Positions 54,438 through 63,487 of a DNA stretch of 64,000 bases are shown one piece after another. Every line of letters starts with the position of its first letter. Positions within the stretch are counted from its first letter, which is position 1. The stretch comes from Crocinitomicaceae bacterium. GTDB lineage: Bacteria > Bacteroidota > Bacteroidia > Flavobacteriales_D > Crocinitomicaceae. A program made the position numbers and the translations under genes. The stretch lies in NCBI GenBank assembly GCA_024643725.1, contig JAHEMJ010000001.1, forward strand, positions 62,001 through 126,000, written 5' to 3'. The notes under the pieces were generated by a model. That model saw nothing but the letters and a program-made list of their open reading frames with translations, did not search any database and was not told the origin of the DNA.

Positions 54438-55172
54438 ATGGAAGAAGAACGCATTGACAAAATCATCATGGAGCGAAAAATGGTTTCTTCACGCGTTAGA
54501 GCGGAGGAATTAATTTCCAAATTTGGTGTCATGGTCAACGGGAAGTTAATTTCCAAGCCTGGCAAAAAAGTTCCGGTGGATGCAGAAATTCAATTAATAT
54601 CCGAGGAGATTCCATGGGTTTCAAAAGGAGCCTTGAAATTAGTCGCAGCCATTGAAGAATGGAAATTTGATTGTACGAATAAAGTTTTCATCGATTTGGG
54701 AGCAAGTACAGGTGGATTCACTGAAGTTCTGTTGTCGAAAGGTGCTTCGAAAGTATTTGGCGTGGATGTGGGCTCCAATCAGCTGCATGAGAAACTAAAA
54801 ACGGATGACCGTGTCATCAACCTAGAAAAGACACATGCGCGCGATTTAAGCGAGAAACAAATACCAGAAAAGGTTGATGGACTTGTTGTCGATGTCTCTT
54901 TTATTAGCTTGGAAAAAGTCATTCCATTCGTGATTGGATTTTTGAAACCAAATGCAGATGTTGTGTTATTGATAAAACCACAATTTGAGTTAGGAAGAGC
55001 CTTTCTTTCCAAAGGAGGAATTGTCAAGGATGTCCGACAGTACCCACTGCTCCTCGATTCGATGAAAGAAATGTGTTCAAGAAATCAATTAGAATGGCAA
55101 GCTTACATTGACTCACCCATTCTCGGTGGCGATGGAAATAAAGAATTTTTGGGTTACTTTAAACGGAAATGA
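54438..55172 (+). CDS. TlyA family rRNA 2'-O-methyltransferase
   Basis: 244 residues. An S4 RNA-binding domain (1-60, RIDKIIMERKMVSSRVRAEEL) precedes an FtsJ-like methyltransferase domain: SAM motif FIDLGASTGGFTEVLLSKGA, GVDVGSNQL, the catalytic-type LVVDVSFISLEKV, and LLIKPQFELGR with its Lys. TlyA enzymes methylate ribose in 16S and 23S rRNA; some homologues are called haemolysins. It is coupled to the small lipoprotein gene and followed by a small gene after 18 bases. Confidence 0.92.
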   Translation: MEEERIDKIIMERKMVSSRVRAEELISKFGVMVNGKLISKPGKKVPVDAEIQLISEEIPWVSKGALKLVAAIEEWKFDCTNKVFIDLGASTGGFTEVLLSKGASKVFGVDVGSNQLHEKLKTDDRVINLEKTHARDLSEKQIPEKVDGLVVDVSFISLEKVIPFVIGFLKPNADVVLLIKPQFELGRAFLSKGGIVKDVRQYPLLLDSMKEMCSRNQLEWQAYIDSPILGGDGNKEFLGYFKRK

Positions 55173-55190
55173 TTTTCTTTGTGACGAAAT

Positions 55191-55556
55191 ATGACAATCG
55201 ACGAATTATACAAAGCATTTAACGACATCGAGTTTCAAGCAACGCGCATACTAAAAGCGCCAAGTCTTGACCGAGAACACCTGCATCGATTCAACTTGCG
55301 TGCAGAAGAAATTCGCAAACAACTTGTTAGCATGCGTTTGCAGGGCAACATTCATGAAACCATGTCCGAATTGAAAATGATCGACGAGGATTTCTTGCCG
55401 AAATTATCTTTTGGTCGAAAAGTGTGGAATATCGTTTTATTTGGACAACACAAAAAACGTTTTCAAGCGAAAGGACAATTGCGTTATTTCACCATGGAAG
55501 TGTCCAAAAGAAAACAACTTTTTGCTTACGCAAAAGGTGAGTTGAATGTGGATTGA
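55191..55556 (+). CDS. Small conserved cytoplasmic protein of unknown function
   Basis: 121 residues, rich in charged helix (MTIDELYKAFNDIEFQATRI, MSELKMIDEDFLPKLSFGRK), no signal peptide or membrane segment. No family recognised. It follows the TlyA-like gene by 18 bases and converges on the alpha-amylase gene with no gap (stop codons adjacent). It may be a nucleic-acid or protein binder, but this is a guess. Confidence 0.6.
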   Translation: MTIDELYKAFNDIEFQATRILKAPSLDREHLHRFNLRAEEIRKQLVSMRLQGNIHETMSELKMIDEDFLPKLSFGRKVWNIVLFGQHKKRFQAKGQLRYFTMEVSKRKQLFAYAKGELNVD

Positions 55557-57902
55557 TTATTTCACTATCATTTCAGTCACCATGTTATTATCCGAAATCA
55601 ATCGGACAACATAAGATCCTTTAGATAGTTCTGCTAAATTAATTTTCACAGTCGATTCATTTTGGTCTAGCTCAATTCTCTTCAAAATTCTACCTTCCAA
55701 ATTCAGTATTTCAACATGATTAAATCCATGGTTTGAACCTGTGAATACGACCTCAATTTGATCTTCAAATGGATTCGGAGCAATAACGATTTGAGCCTGA
55801 TCAAGCGTGGCGATTCCAGCATTAGGATCCGTCATACTGCAAGCACATTTATTTTTCACGACATTCGTTTGAACCACCGCAGGAGCTAAATAAATTGCCT
55901 TTACCCAACATTTCTGTCCTGCTTGCGTACTTGATGCATTTCGAATGCGCAAGGTGTACCATCCGTCATACGTTGCAACATGAGAAAAATTCATATTCCC
56001 AGCTTGCTGCATGGAATCAATTTCTTGACAATCCTTATCCAAAAGTATCAGTCTAATGGGCAACGTTGCTAAGGAAGGATACAATTCGACATTAATCGTC
56101 GTTCCTGATTTCACGTAAATTCTTCCTACTGTTCGACAGTCCAAACTTGCGTTTGGCAATGCGCCTCCTTGTTGTAACGAAGATGTGTGACTATCGCCTA
56201 AATCGTCAGACATTTCCCATTCCTGAGTGGTGTATTTTTCAGGACGCACATAATTTGTATCGATTCCTTGTGGTGCCCAAACGCAATATCCTCTTCTACC
56301 AAGATTAGCCGTACCATCACAAGGTGGAATGCTAATATCTACCTTTCCACCTCCATAAACTGTTCGTGTTGCCGTGCCATTCGCACCTGAATAGTCGATT
56401 AAAACAGTTCCATCCGACCAACTTGTCTGCACCCCCACTAAATTTTGCCAATTCGTCCATTGATCTGTTACTCCAATCAACGCTTTTGCTTCTCGTTCAA
56501 TCACTAAAGCGTCAGCGGCTTGCCAACGAACAAGGTAATTCCCTTGTTTAAAATGCAAATTTTGATGGCACCAAATGAGGTTTTGAATATCACTATCCAC
56601 TGGCAGATTCGCTGTGGATGTTGGCAAATGAGAAAATCGATTTCCATTGTATCCTAGAGAAAAAAGATCTTCAAAAAAAAGTTGAGGAGCACCATCAATA
56701 GACATAACAATGGCGTGTGCAACAGAACTCCTTCCGTCATTTGGCTCAATATGCGGACTCAATTCTGATCCGGAATTCCATCCTGTATAATTTCCTTGTG
56801 CGTTCAGGGTTGGACGAAAAGTATCGTGATTATTCACAAAAGGGACCGTTCTTGCACGATTCATTTGTTGTTGACTTGGAATCGTTGCCAAATCAAAGTT
56901 CCCATTACCGCTGACCATTGAAGCGAGTGCAAATCTCAAGTTAAAATCGAAGGTTCCTGCTCGATTTTGAACAGCATCACACCAGGAATCGAGTTGAGCT
57001 GTACTTCCCACCCACTCACCTACAGCAAACATATCTGCTCCTCCGCTTGCATAAAGGGCATTGTATTGTAAATTCCATAGAAAGTCTTCGGAAGCGTAAG
57101 CAGGAAAATGCTTCACTGCATCTAGTCGAACGCCATCCCACCCAACTTGTTTCTTGTACCAAATTAACCAATTACGCATATTGGAACGCATGTAATCGGT
57201 AGATTGAGTTGGATTAAACGTTGCATTACTGGATAATCCAAAGGCATTGCTTTCGTAGGACGCATCAGGACCCCAATACGGAGAATTAATGTCATTCGTA
57301 CAACAAGCATTCGCGTTATTTGGATAAAAATTTTGCCAATTCTTTGGGAATCTTCCTTCACGGGCAAGGTAATTCAAAGCGGTTTCTGCACTGGCAGGTG
57401 TTTTGAAGCAACTATATCTGAAATTTTTGTATTTGTTTGTTTGACCATCATCCATCGCAGAAGGATCTTGTCCACCTGCCCCATTCGAACTTCCCGCATT
57501 CGTGACATGATTCAATACAATGTCTTGAATCACATCGATTCCATTGGCATGCATGACAGCGACCATACGAAGGAGTTCATCTTTATCTCCCATACGTGTT
57601 TTTGTCGCATTTTTTTGAAATTTATCCCCTAAGTCGTAATGATCAAACGGAGAATATCCAACACTATTCGTTCCATTGTTTTTAATTGTTGGTGGAATCC
57701 AAATAGCATCCACACCGAGCTCTTTCAGACGAGGAGCCAATTCAGTTAAATAATTAGCCCATCCATTTGCATAATTGGAATTCCAATAGTCCCACCAAAA
57801 AGATTGCAACACAACTTGGCGAGAAGTTGGATTAACTTGTCCAATAAAACCATTCAGCTTCGCAAAGCAGAAAAAAAAGAATACAACTAATTTTATTTTC
57901 AT
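55557..57902 (-). CDS. Secreted alpha-amylase (GH13) with T9SS sorting domain
   Basis: 781 residues. Signal peptide 1-21; the GH13 barrel has FWWDYWNSNYANGWANYL, DVIQDIVLNH, the nucleophile Asp in WDGVRLDAVKHF, Glu in FAVGEWVG and the third acid in FVNNHDTFRP. A beta-rich middle region (about 500-690) follows, and the C-terminal 75 residues (IAPNPFEDQIEVVF to GSYVVRLIS) are a type A T9SS sorting domain, so the enzyme is exported through T9SS and anchored or released at the cell surface. It cleaves internal alpha-1,4 links of starch or glycogen. Last gene of the maltose operon (11 bases after GH65). Confidence 0.95.
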   Translation of the reverse strand: MKIKLVVFFFFCFAKLNGFIGQVNPTSRQVVLQSFWWDYWNSNYANGWANYLTELAPRLKELGVDAIWIPPTIKNNGTNSVGYSPFDHYDLGDKFQKNATKTRMGDKDELLRMVAVMHANGIDVIQDIVLNHVTNAGSSNGAGGQDPSAMDDGQTNKYKNFRYSCFKTPASAETALNYLAREGRFPKNWQNFYPNNANACCTNDINSPYWGPDASYESNAFGLSSNATFNPTQSTDYMRSNMRNWLIWYKKQVGWDGVRLDAVKHFPAYASEDFLWNLQYNALYASGGADMFAVGEWVGSTAQLDSWCDAVQNRAGTFDFNLRFALASMVSGNGNFDLATIPSQQQMNRARTVPFVNNHDTFRPTLNAQGNYTGWNSGSELSPHIEPNDGRSSVAHAIVMSIDGAPQLFFEDLFSLGYNGNRFSHLPTSTANLPVDSDIQNLIWCHQNLHFKQGNYLVRWQAADALVIEREAKALIGVTDQWTNWQNLVGVQTSWSDGTVLIDYSGANGTATRTVYGGGKVDISIPPCDGTANLGRRGYCVWAPQGIDTNYVRPEKYTTQEWEMSDDLGDSHTSSLQQGGALPNASLDCRTVGRIYVKSGTTINVELYPSLATLPIRLILLDKDCQEIDSMQQAGNMNFSHVATYDGWYTLRIRNASSTQAGQKCWVKAIYLAPAVVQTNVVKNKCACSMTDPNAGIATLDQAQIVIAPNPFEDQIEVVFTGSNHGFNHVEILNLEGRILKRIELDQNESTVKINLAELSKGSYVVRLISDNNMVTEMIVK

Positions 57903-57913
57903 GCGCTAAGTAT

Positions 57914-60193
57914 TTACACGTTAGCTACATACTCTTCCCCAGCATTTATTTGAATCATTTCCTTCTTCACAGAGCAGGCAACTTGTTTATCACCAATATT
58001 TTTAATGCTCACTTTCGATTTATCAATTGACACTTCCAAAGGAACCGTTTGATACAAAATTCTAAAAGTGTACGAATCCCAAGCTTCTGGAATGGTTGGA
58101 TTTATTTCCAATCCGCTTTCATGTACACGAACACCTGCTAATCCTTCCACCACGGACATCCACGTACCTGCCATACTTGTGATGTGCAAGCCTTCGTCCG
58201 CTTCGTGGTTGTAATCGTCTAAGTCCAAACGCGAGGTGCGTAAATACAACTCATACGCCTTCGCTAAATTCCCAATCTTAGCAGCTAAAATTACATGGAC
58301 ACATGGAGACAACGAAGATTCGTGAACAGTTTTTGGTTCGTAGAAATCAAAATTCGCACGAATGGTTTCTACATCAAAATGATCTTCGAATAAGTACAAA
58401 CCTTGCAATACATCGGCCTGTTTAATGAAAATTGATCGCAGAATGCGATCCCAAGACCAGTGTTGATTAATTGGACGCTCATTTAATGGTAAATCTGAAA
58501 CCGATAATTGTTCCTTATCCATGAAACCATCTTGCTGAAGGAAAATAGTTGTCCCTTCCAACACCGGGAAGTAAACATTCTCAACAATGTGACGAAAAGC
58601 ACCAATCTCTTTTTCGGACATTAGTTTATTGTTCGTCCCGCCAATTTCCGCATTGATGGTTAAACAGTAATCGATACACCAACGTGCGATGTAATTTGTA
58701 TACCAGTTGTTATTGACATTGTTTTCGTATTCATTTGGACCAGTCACACCCAACATCACATAAGCCTTTTTACTTTCTGACCAATTGAAGCGTTGCGCCC
58801 AAAAACGTGCGATTCCAAGTAAAACAGGAAAACCGTATTTTTTCAAGTAATCACGATCTCCGGTGTGACGGACATAATTGTAAATCCCGAAAGCAATTGC
58901 ACCATTTCGGTGGATTTCTTCGAAGGTAATTTCCCACTCGTTGTGACATTCCTCACCGTTCATGGTTACCATTGGATACAAAGCAGCTCCATCCTTGAAA
59001 CCTAATTTCTCCGCATTTTCAATGGCTTTATTCAAATGATTGTAGCGATAAACCAATAATTGTTGCGCTATCTTCGGATCAGCCGTTTTTAAATAGAATG
59101 GCAAGCAGTATGCCTCAGTATCCCAATACGTTGCACCTCCGTATTTCTCACCGGTAAATCCTTTTGGACCGATGTTCAACTTGGCATTTTTACCGGTGTA
59201 GGTTTGATACAAATGGAAAATATTAAAACGAATTCCTTGTTGAGCCGCAATATCACCTTTGATAACGATATCCGCATTTTCCCAAATTTTCAACCAAGCT
59301 TGTTCATGTTCTTGACGTAATTTATCAAATCCACCTGTGTATGCATCACGAACGCGAGAAATTGCTTTTGCTGCTAATTCAAATTCGGAGTGATTCATGG
59401 TGGACGTAATCGCTACGTATTTCTTTAAGGTATAAGGCGTGCCTTTTTCCAAATAGTGTTCGAAATTGTTTTCAACGTAAAATTCTCGTTCGGCAATGTT
59501 TGGATGAATGGTCAATAATTCGGAATCCTTCCAGAATGAAAAACGCATCGCTGTCGCAACGGAGAAGTTTGTCTTCTTCGTTCGTCCACAAATAATTCCT
59601 TTTTGCGCATCAACTTTCTTACTGTCTTCAATCCAGAAAAACTCATCGTAATTCGCATCATGGTTACTCACTTTTCCATCTAGATACGGAGTGAATTTTA
59701 CGTTACCACTAAAATTCAATGGAGTAACGGTGTAGGAAATGGCCGCAATTTCTTCCTTAGCCATGGAACAGAAACGAATGGATTGTACTTCTAATTCTTT
59801 TCCATTCGATAATTTCACTTTAAAATGACGACTGAGGATTCCATGTTGCATATCCAATTCACGGTGAAAGGACTTCACTTCACAGGTATTCAAATCCAAG
59901 GGAATTCCATCCACTTCGATGTTGATTCCAATCCAATTGCACGAGTTTAACACTTTGGCAAAATACTCTGGGTAACCATTTTTCCACCAACCTACACGCG
60001 TTTTGTCTGGATAATAAACTCCTCCAACATAACTTCCCTGCAGGCTATCGCCCGTGAATTGTTCTTCAAAATTAGCACGTTGTCCAAAAGACCCGTTTCC
60101 AATACTAAAAATACTCTCCGCTTGTTTTTGTTTGCTTGGATCAAACTTATTTTCAATAATTTTCCAAGCATCAATTTCAAACAAATTACGCAT
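57914..60193 (-). CDS. GH65 family disaccharide phosphorylase (probable maltose phosphorylase)
   Basis: 759 residues, family length. The N-terminal beta-sandwich begins WKIIENKFDPSKQ and contains IGNGSFGQRANFEE. The catalytic (alpha/alpha)6 barrel has GGATYWDTEAYCLPFYL and NGEECHNEWEITFEEIHRNG near 415-430, which carries the general-acid Glu. No signal peptide, so it acts in the cytoplasm. It should split maltose with phosphate into glucose and beta-glucose-1-phosphate; trehalose or kojibiose is possible, but the amylase neighbours favour maltose. Its start overlaps the pgmB stop by 8 bases. Confidence 0.93.
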   Translation of the reverse strand: MRNLFEIDAWKIIENKFDPSKQKQAESIFSIGNGSFGQRANFEEQFTGDSLQGSYVGGVYYPDKTRVGWWKNGYPEYFAKVLNSCNWIGINIEVDGIPLDLNTCEVKSFHRELDMQHGILSRHFKVKLSNGKELEVQSIRFCSMAKEEIAAISYTVTPLNFSGNVKFTPYLDGKVSNHDANYDEFFWIEDSKKVDAQKGIICGRTKKTNFSVATAMRFSFWKDSELLTIHPNIAEREFYVENNFEHYLEKGTPYTLKKYVAITSTMNHSEFELAAKAISRVRDAYTGGFDKLRQEHEQAWLKIWENADIVIKGDIAAQQGIRFNIFHLYQTYTGKNAKLNIGPKGFTGEKYGGATYWDTEAYCLPFYLKTADPKIAQQLLVYRYNHLNKAIENAEKLGFKDGAALYPMVTMNGEECHNEWEITFEEIHRNGAIAFGIYNYVRHTGDRDYLKKYGFPVLLGIARFWAQRFNWSESKKAYVMLGVTGPNEYENNVNNNWYTNYIARWCIDYCLTINAEIGGTNNKLMSEKEIGAFRHIVENVYFPVLEGTTIFLQQDGFMDKEQLSVSDLPLNERPINQHWSWDRILRSIFIKQADVLQGLYLFEDHFDVETIRANFDFYEPKTVHESSLSPCVHVILAAKIGNLAKAYELYLRTSRLDLDDYNHEADEGLHITSMAGTWMSVVEGLAGVRVHESGLEINPTIPEAWDSYTFRILYQTVPLEVSIDKSKVSIKNIGDKQVACSVKKEMIQINAGEEYVANV

Positions 60194-60824
60194 ACGCCTC
60201 TAAACTAAATTCTGTTAAATCATTCAAATATGTGTCCGCTAAATCAGCGATGTTTGGATTACCGACCGCAAATGCATGGAATCCACCTGCTTTGGCAGCT
60301 GTTATTCCACTTGCTGCATCTTCAAAAACGATGCATTCGTTCGGCAACAATCCAAGTGCTTTTGCACCATTTAAAAATACCTCCGGATGAGGTTTTGGGA
60401 ATTCCACCCCATTTCCGTCGATGACGACATCGAAAAGGTGATCAATTTTCAACAACGTTAAAATGAAGTTGGCATTTTTACTCGATGAGCCAATGGCCAA
60501 TTTGATCCCTTTTGCTTTGGCTTCGGTCAACAAATCGAGTACTCCGGGAAGTAAATCTGTTTGATTTAATTCCTGAATGGAATCGACATAAAAATCATTT
60601 TTACTTTTTAACAACGCATCAAATTCTTCACTTGAAATCGTCTTTGATCCAAGTTCAAGAATTTTCTTTAATGAATCTGCTCGACTCACGCCTTTTAAAA
60701 GTTCGTTGTGTTCTTCTTCAAAGTCAATTCCTAACGAATGAGCTGTGCGTTGCCAAGCGATGAAATGATTGTGTTCTGTGGTTACAATCACACCATCTAA
60801 GTCAAATATCAGTCCTTTTATCAT
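60186..60824 (-). CDS. pgmB: Beta-phosphoglucomutase
   Basis: 212 residues, HAD superfamily. The nucleophile/acid pair is in IFDLDGVIVTTE (Asp8 and Asp10), the cap has ADSLKKILELGSKTI, the Lys motif is SSSKNANFIL with KPHPEVFLNG, and the metal-binding acids are FEDAASGITAAKAGG. It turns beta-glucose-1-phosphate into glucose-6-phosphate. It is coupled to GH65 (8-base overlap) and follows the transporter by 1 base, completing the maltose route. Confidence 0.95.
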   Translation of the reverse strand: MIKGLIFDLDGVIVTTEHNHFIAWQRTAHSLGIDFEEEHNELLKGVSRADSLKKILELGSKTISSEEFDALLKSKNDFYVDSIQELNQTDLLPGVLDLLTEAKAKGIKLAIGSSSKNANFILTLLKIDHLFDVVIDGNGVEFPKPHPEVFLNGAKALGLLPNECIVFEDAASGITAAKAGGFHAFAVGNPNIADLADTYLNDLTEFSLEAYA

Positions 60825-60825
60825 T

Positions 60826-62142
60826 TTAAGCTATCTTTTCCTCTTTGATTCGCAAGGTTAAAATCCCTGCTAAAATCAACAAACATCCCCCAATTGTAAC
60901 TGCTGCAATGCGCGAACCATCCAATACATTTTCCATCACTTTTCCGAAGAATAGTGAAGCGATAATTTCCGGTAAGACAATAAAGAAATTAAAGATGCCC
61001 ATGTAAACTCCAATTTTGTTTTCTGGTAAACAATCAGCCAACATAGAATAAGGCATCGATAATATGCTACTCCAAGCTATTCCAACTAGGCCCATCACAA
61101 TGAACAGACCAAAACTGGATGCTTCACCATGTATCAGATTGATGGAAATTAAGCCCATTCCGCCAATCAATAAACAGATAAAATGGGTCCATTTTTTACC
61201 AAACTTACTCGCTAATACAGGCAAAGCTAAAGCGAATAACAAGGTGACAACGTTCTCAATGGAATAGGTTAATCCGGCGAAATTTTGTCCATCTGAATAG
61301 GCTTTCGAACCTGCTTCCCCTCCAAAAATGTCGTTAGCCACTGTTGGTGTGTAATAAAACCACATTAAGAACAAGCCAGGCCACGTAACAAATTGGATCA
61401 AAGCCAACTGTTTCATGCGTTTTGGCATATTTGTGATGGCGTACGTAATTTCTTTGATTCCCGCCGACAACCCTTTCTTTTCCGCTTTTTTCGCCGCTAG
61501 TTCCTCTTCGGATGGTGGATATTCTTTCGTCGTAAATACGGTATACAGTACTGCACCTAAAAAGGCGATTCCCCCAAGATAAAAAGACCACTTTACATTA
61601 TTCGCTACATGTCCATGTGCAGCAGTTGAACTCACATTAAACCAATGCGTAAAAATCCACGGCAAAGCGCTCGCAATGGTTGCCCCGACACCAATGAAAA
61701 AACTCTGCATCGAGAATCCAACGGTACGTTGATTTTCTGGAAGTTTGTCCGCAACAAATGCACGAAAAGGTTCCATACTAATGTTGATGGAAGAATCCAA
61801 CACCCACAAAAGTCCAGCCGCCATCCACAACGCAGAAGCATTTGGCATAATGAACAAACACAAGGAACTCAAGATGGCACCGATTAAAAAATACGGTCTT
61901 CTTCTTCCAAAGGTTGGATGCCAAGTTCGATCACTTAAATAACCGATTATTGGCTGGACAAGTAGTCCAGTTAATGGCGCTGCTAACCACAATGCTGGAA
62001 TGTCTTCTGGTTTCGCTCCTAAGTTCTCATAGATAGAACTCATATTGGCCATTTGGAGTCCCCAACCGAATTGGATCCCCATAAATCCGAAACTCATGTT
62101 CCAGATTTGCCAAAATGATAAGTTTGGTTTCGTACTAGTCAT
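60826..62142 (-). CDS. MFS sugar transporter (SLC45-like, probable maltose importer)
   Basis: 438 residues, 12 membrane helices. The loop between helices 2 and 3 reads SDRTWHPTFGRRRPYFLIG, and the start has FGFMGIQFGWGLQMANMSSIY, both as in SLC45/sucrose- and maltose-type symporters. It should import an alpha-glucoside with protons across the inner membrane. It lies 22 bases after the amylase gene and 1 base before pgmB. Maltose as substrate is inferred from the operon. Confidence 0.9.
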   Translation of the reverse strand: MTSTKPNLSFWQIWNMSFGFMGIQFGWGLQMANMSSIYENLGAKPEDIPALWLAAPLTGLLVQPIIGYLSDRTWHPTFGRRRPYFLIGAILSSLCLFIMPNASALWMAAGLLWVLDSSINISMEPFRAFVADKLPENQRTVGFSMQSFFIGVGATIASALPWIFTHWFNVSSTAAHGHVANNVKWSFYLGGIAFLGAVLYTVFTTKEYPPSEEELAAKKAEKKGLSAGIKEITYAITNMPKRMKQLALIQFVTWPGLFLMWFYYTPTVANDIFGGEAGSKAYSDGQNFAGLTYSIENVVTLLFALALPVLASKFGKKWTHFICLLIGGMGLISINLIHGEASSFGLFIVMGLVGIAWSSILSMPYSMLADCLPENKIGVYMGIFNFFIVLPEIIASLFFGKVMENVLDGSRIAAVTIGGCLLILAGILTLRIKEEKIA

Positions 62143-62164
62143 GGTTTAAGTTTTAGTAGCGTCC

Positions 62165-63487
62165 TTACTTGTAGTAAACTTGGTATCCCCATGGACCCAA
62201 AGCAACTTTATTGGAATTCAAAAGTGTTTTCTTCTTACCTGAAAACAAATCTGTGTATTCACCCGAAATCTTCTCAGAACTAAAGGTAAATTCAGACTTT
62301 TTATTGGAAAGATTCAACACGGTAATTACTTGATGTCCATTCGATTCTCTCACAAAAACAAGTTGTTCTTTTGGATTCGTTGTCTGAATAACACGCGCTT
62401 GATTGTGTCCATCATTTACCCAAAGCGCCTCATTTGTCTGGTGCAATGTCAACAACTTCGTATAAAAAGGAACCATGTCCATTTTTTTCCATTCAATGCT
62501 ATCTTTATCGAAGAATTTCAATCGTCGATCCAAGGAAGTTTCTTGTCCATTGTATACCAATGGCATTCCTTCCATGGTTGCCGCTAATACCGCAAAGGCA
62601 AATCGTGCATCACCCATGCGTTCCATTTCCGTTCCGTTCCAAGAATTTTCATCGTGATTCGAGGTAAACTGCATGCGGTAAGCGTTACCTGGGTATTTGT
62701 TTTGTTCCAAATACGCGCGAATCGCTGTCGCATCTTTTTTACCTTTCGCCACATCGTTCATGATGTGATGAAAGTCCCAAGCATACGTCATTTCGAACGC
62801 ATCGTGCAGTGGAATTTCCTCCGCTTCAGCTAACATGAAAATAGGTTTTACGCTTTGTAACTCCGTTCTGGCTTCCATCCAGAAGTCTAATGGAACCCAT
62901 CCAGCTACATCACAACGGAATCCGTCGATATTTGCTTCCGTCAACCAATATTTCATGGATTTAATCATCTCAATTCTCATGGCAGGATTATCGTAATTCA
63001 AATCTGCTACATCCCACCAATCTGTACCGATGGTTGGTTGCACATTCCCAGTTGAATCTAAGGTATACCAATCAAGGTGACCTTCATCCAACCAAACATT
63101 ATCAGGAGAAGAATGATTTGCTACCCAATCAATAATCACATACATTCCGAGTTCATGTGCTTTATTTACAAGATTTTTGAAATCATCTAAATTTCCAAAC
63201 TCACGGTTTACACCTTTATAATCTTGAACCGCGTAGTAACTTCCTAAAGAACCTTTTCGGTTTTTCACACCAATCGGATGGATTGGCATCAACCAAATAA
63301 TATCCACTCCCATTGCTTTTAAGCGTGGAAGTTGCTTGGTCACCTGCGCAAAATTTCCATCCTTGGAAAATTGACGTACATTGATTTCATAGATGGTTGC
63401 ATTTTGCGCCCAATCCGGTGTATTTCGTTGTGCATTAGAAGAAAAGGCTACGAAAGCGATTGCCGAGAAAAGTATCGATTTTAACAT
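62165..63487 (-). CDS. Exported alpha-amylase family enzyme (GH13)
   Basis: 440 residues. Signal peptide 1-19 (ending SSNAQ). GH13 motifs: YVIIDWVANHSS, the nucleophile Asp in DGFRCDVAGWV, Glu in FMLAEAEE and the third Asp in FTSNHDENSW; the C-terminal beta-sandwich is short. It lacks a T9SS domain, so it is probably periplasmic, and may trim maltodextrins to maltose before import. The start overlaps the kinase stop by 7 bases. This differs from the 781-residue secreted amylase, and together they give surface and periplasmic steps. Confidence 0.94.
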   Translation of the reverse strand: MLKSILFSAIAFVAFSSNAQRNTPDWAQNATIYEINVRQFSKDGNFAQVTKQLPRLKAMGVDIIWLMPIHPIGVKNRKGSLGSYYAVQDYKGVNREFGNLDDFKNLVNKAHELGMYVIIDWVANHSSPDNVWLDEGHLDWYTLDSTGNVQPTIGTDWWDVADLNYDNPAMRIEMIKSMKYWLTEANIDGFRCDVAGWVPLDFWMEARTELQSVKPIFMLAEAEEIPLHDAFEMTYAWDFHHIMNDVAKGKKDATAIRAYLEQNKYPGNAYRMQFTSNHDENSWNGTEMERMGDARFAFAVLAATMEGMPLVYNGQETSLDRRLKFFDKDSIEWKKMDMVPFYTKLLTLHQTNEALWVNDGHNQARVIQTTNPKEQLVFVRESNGHQVITVLNLSNKKSEFTFSSEKISGEYTDLFSGKKKTLLNSNKVALGPWGYQVYYK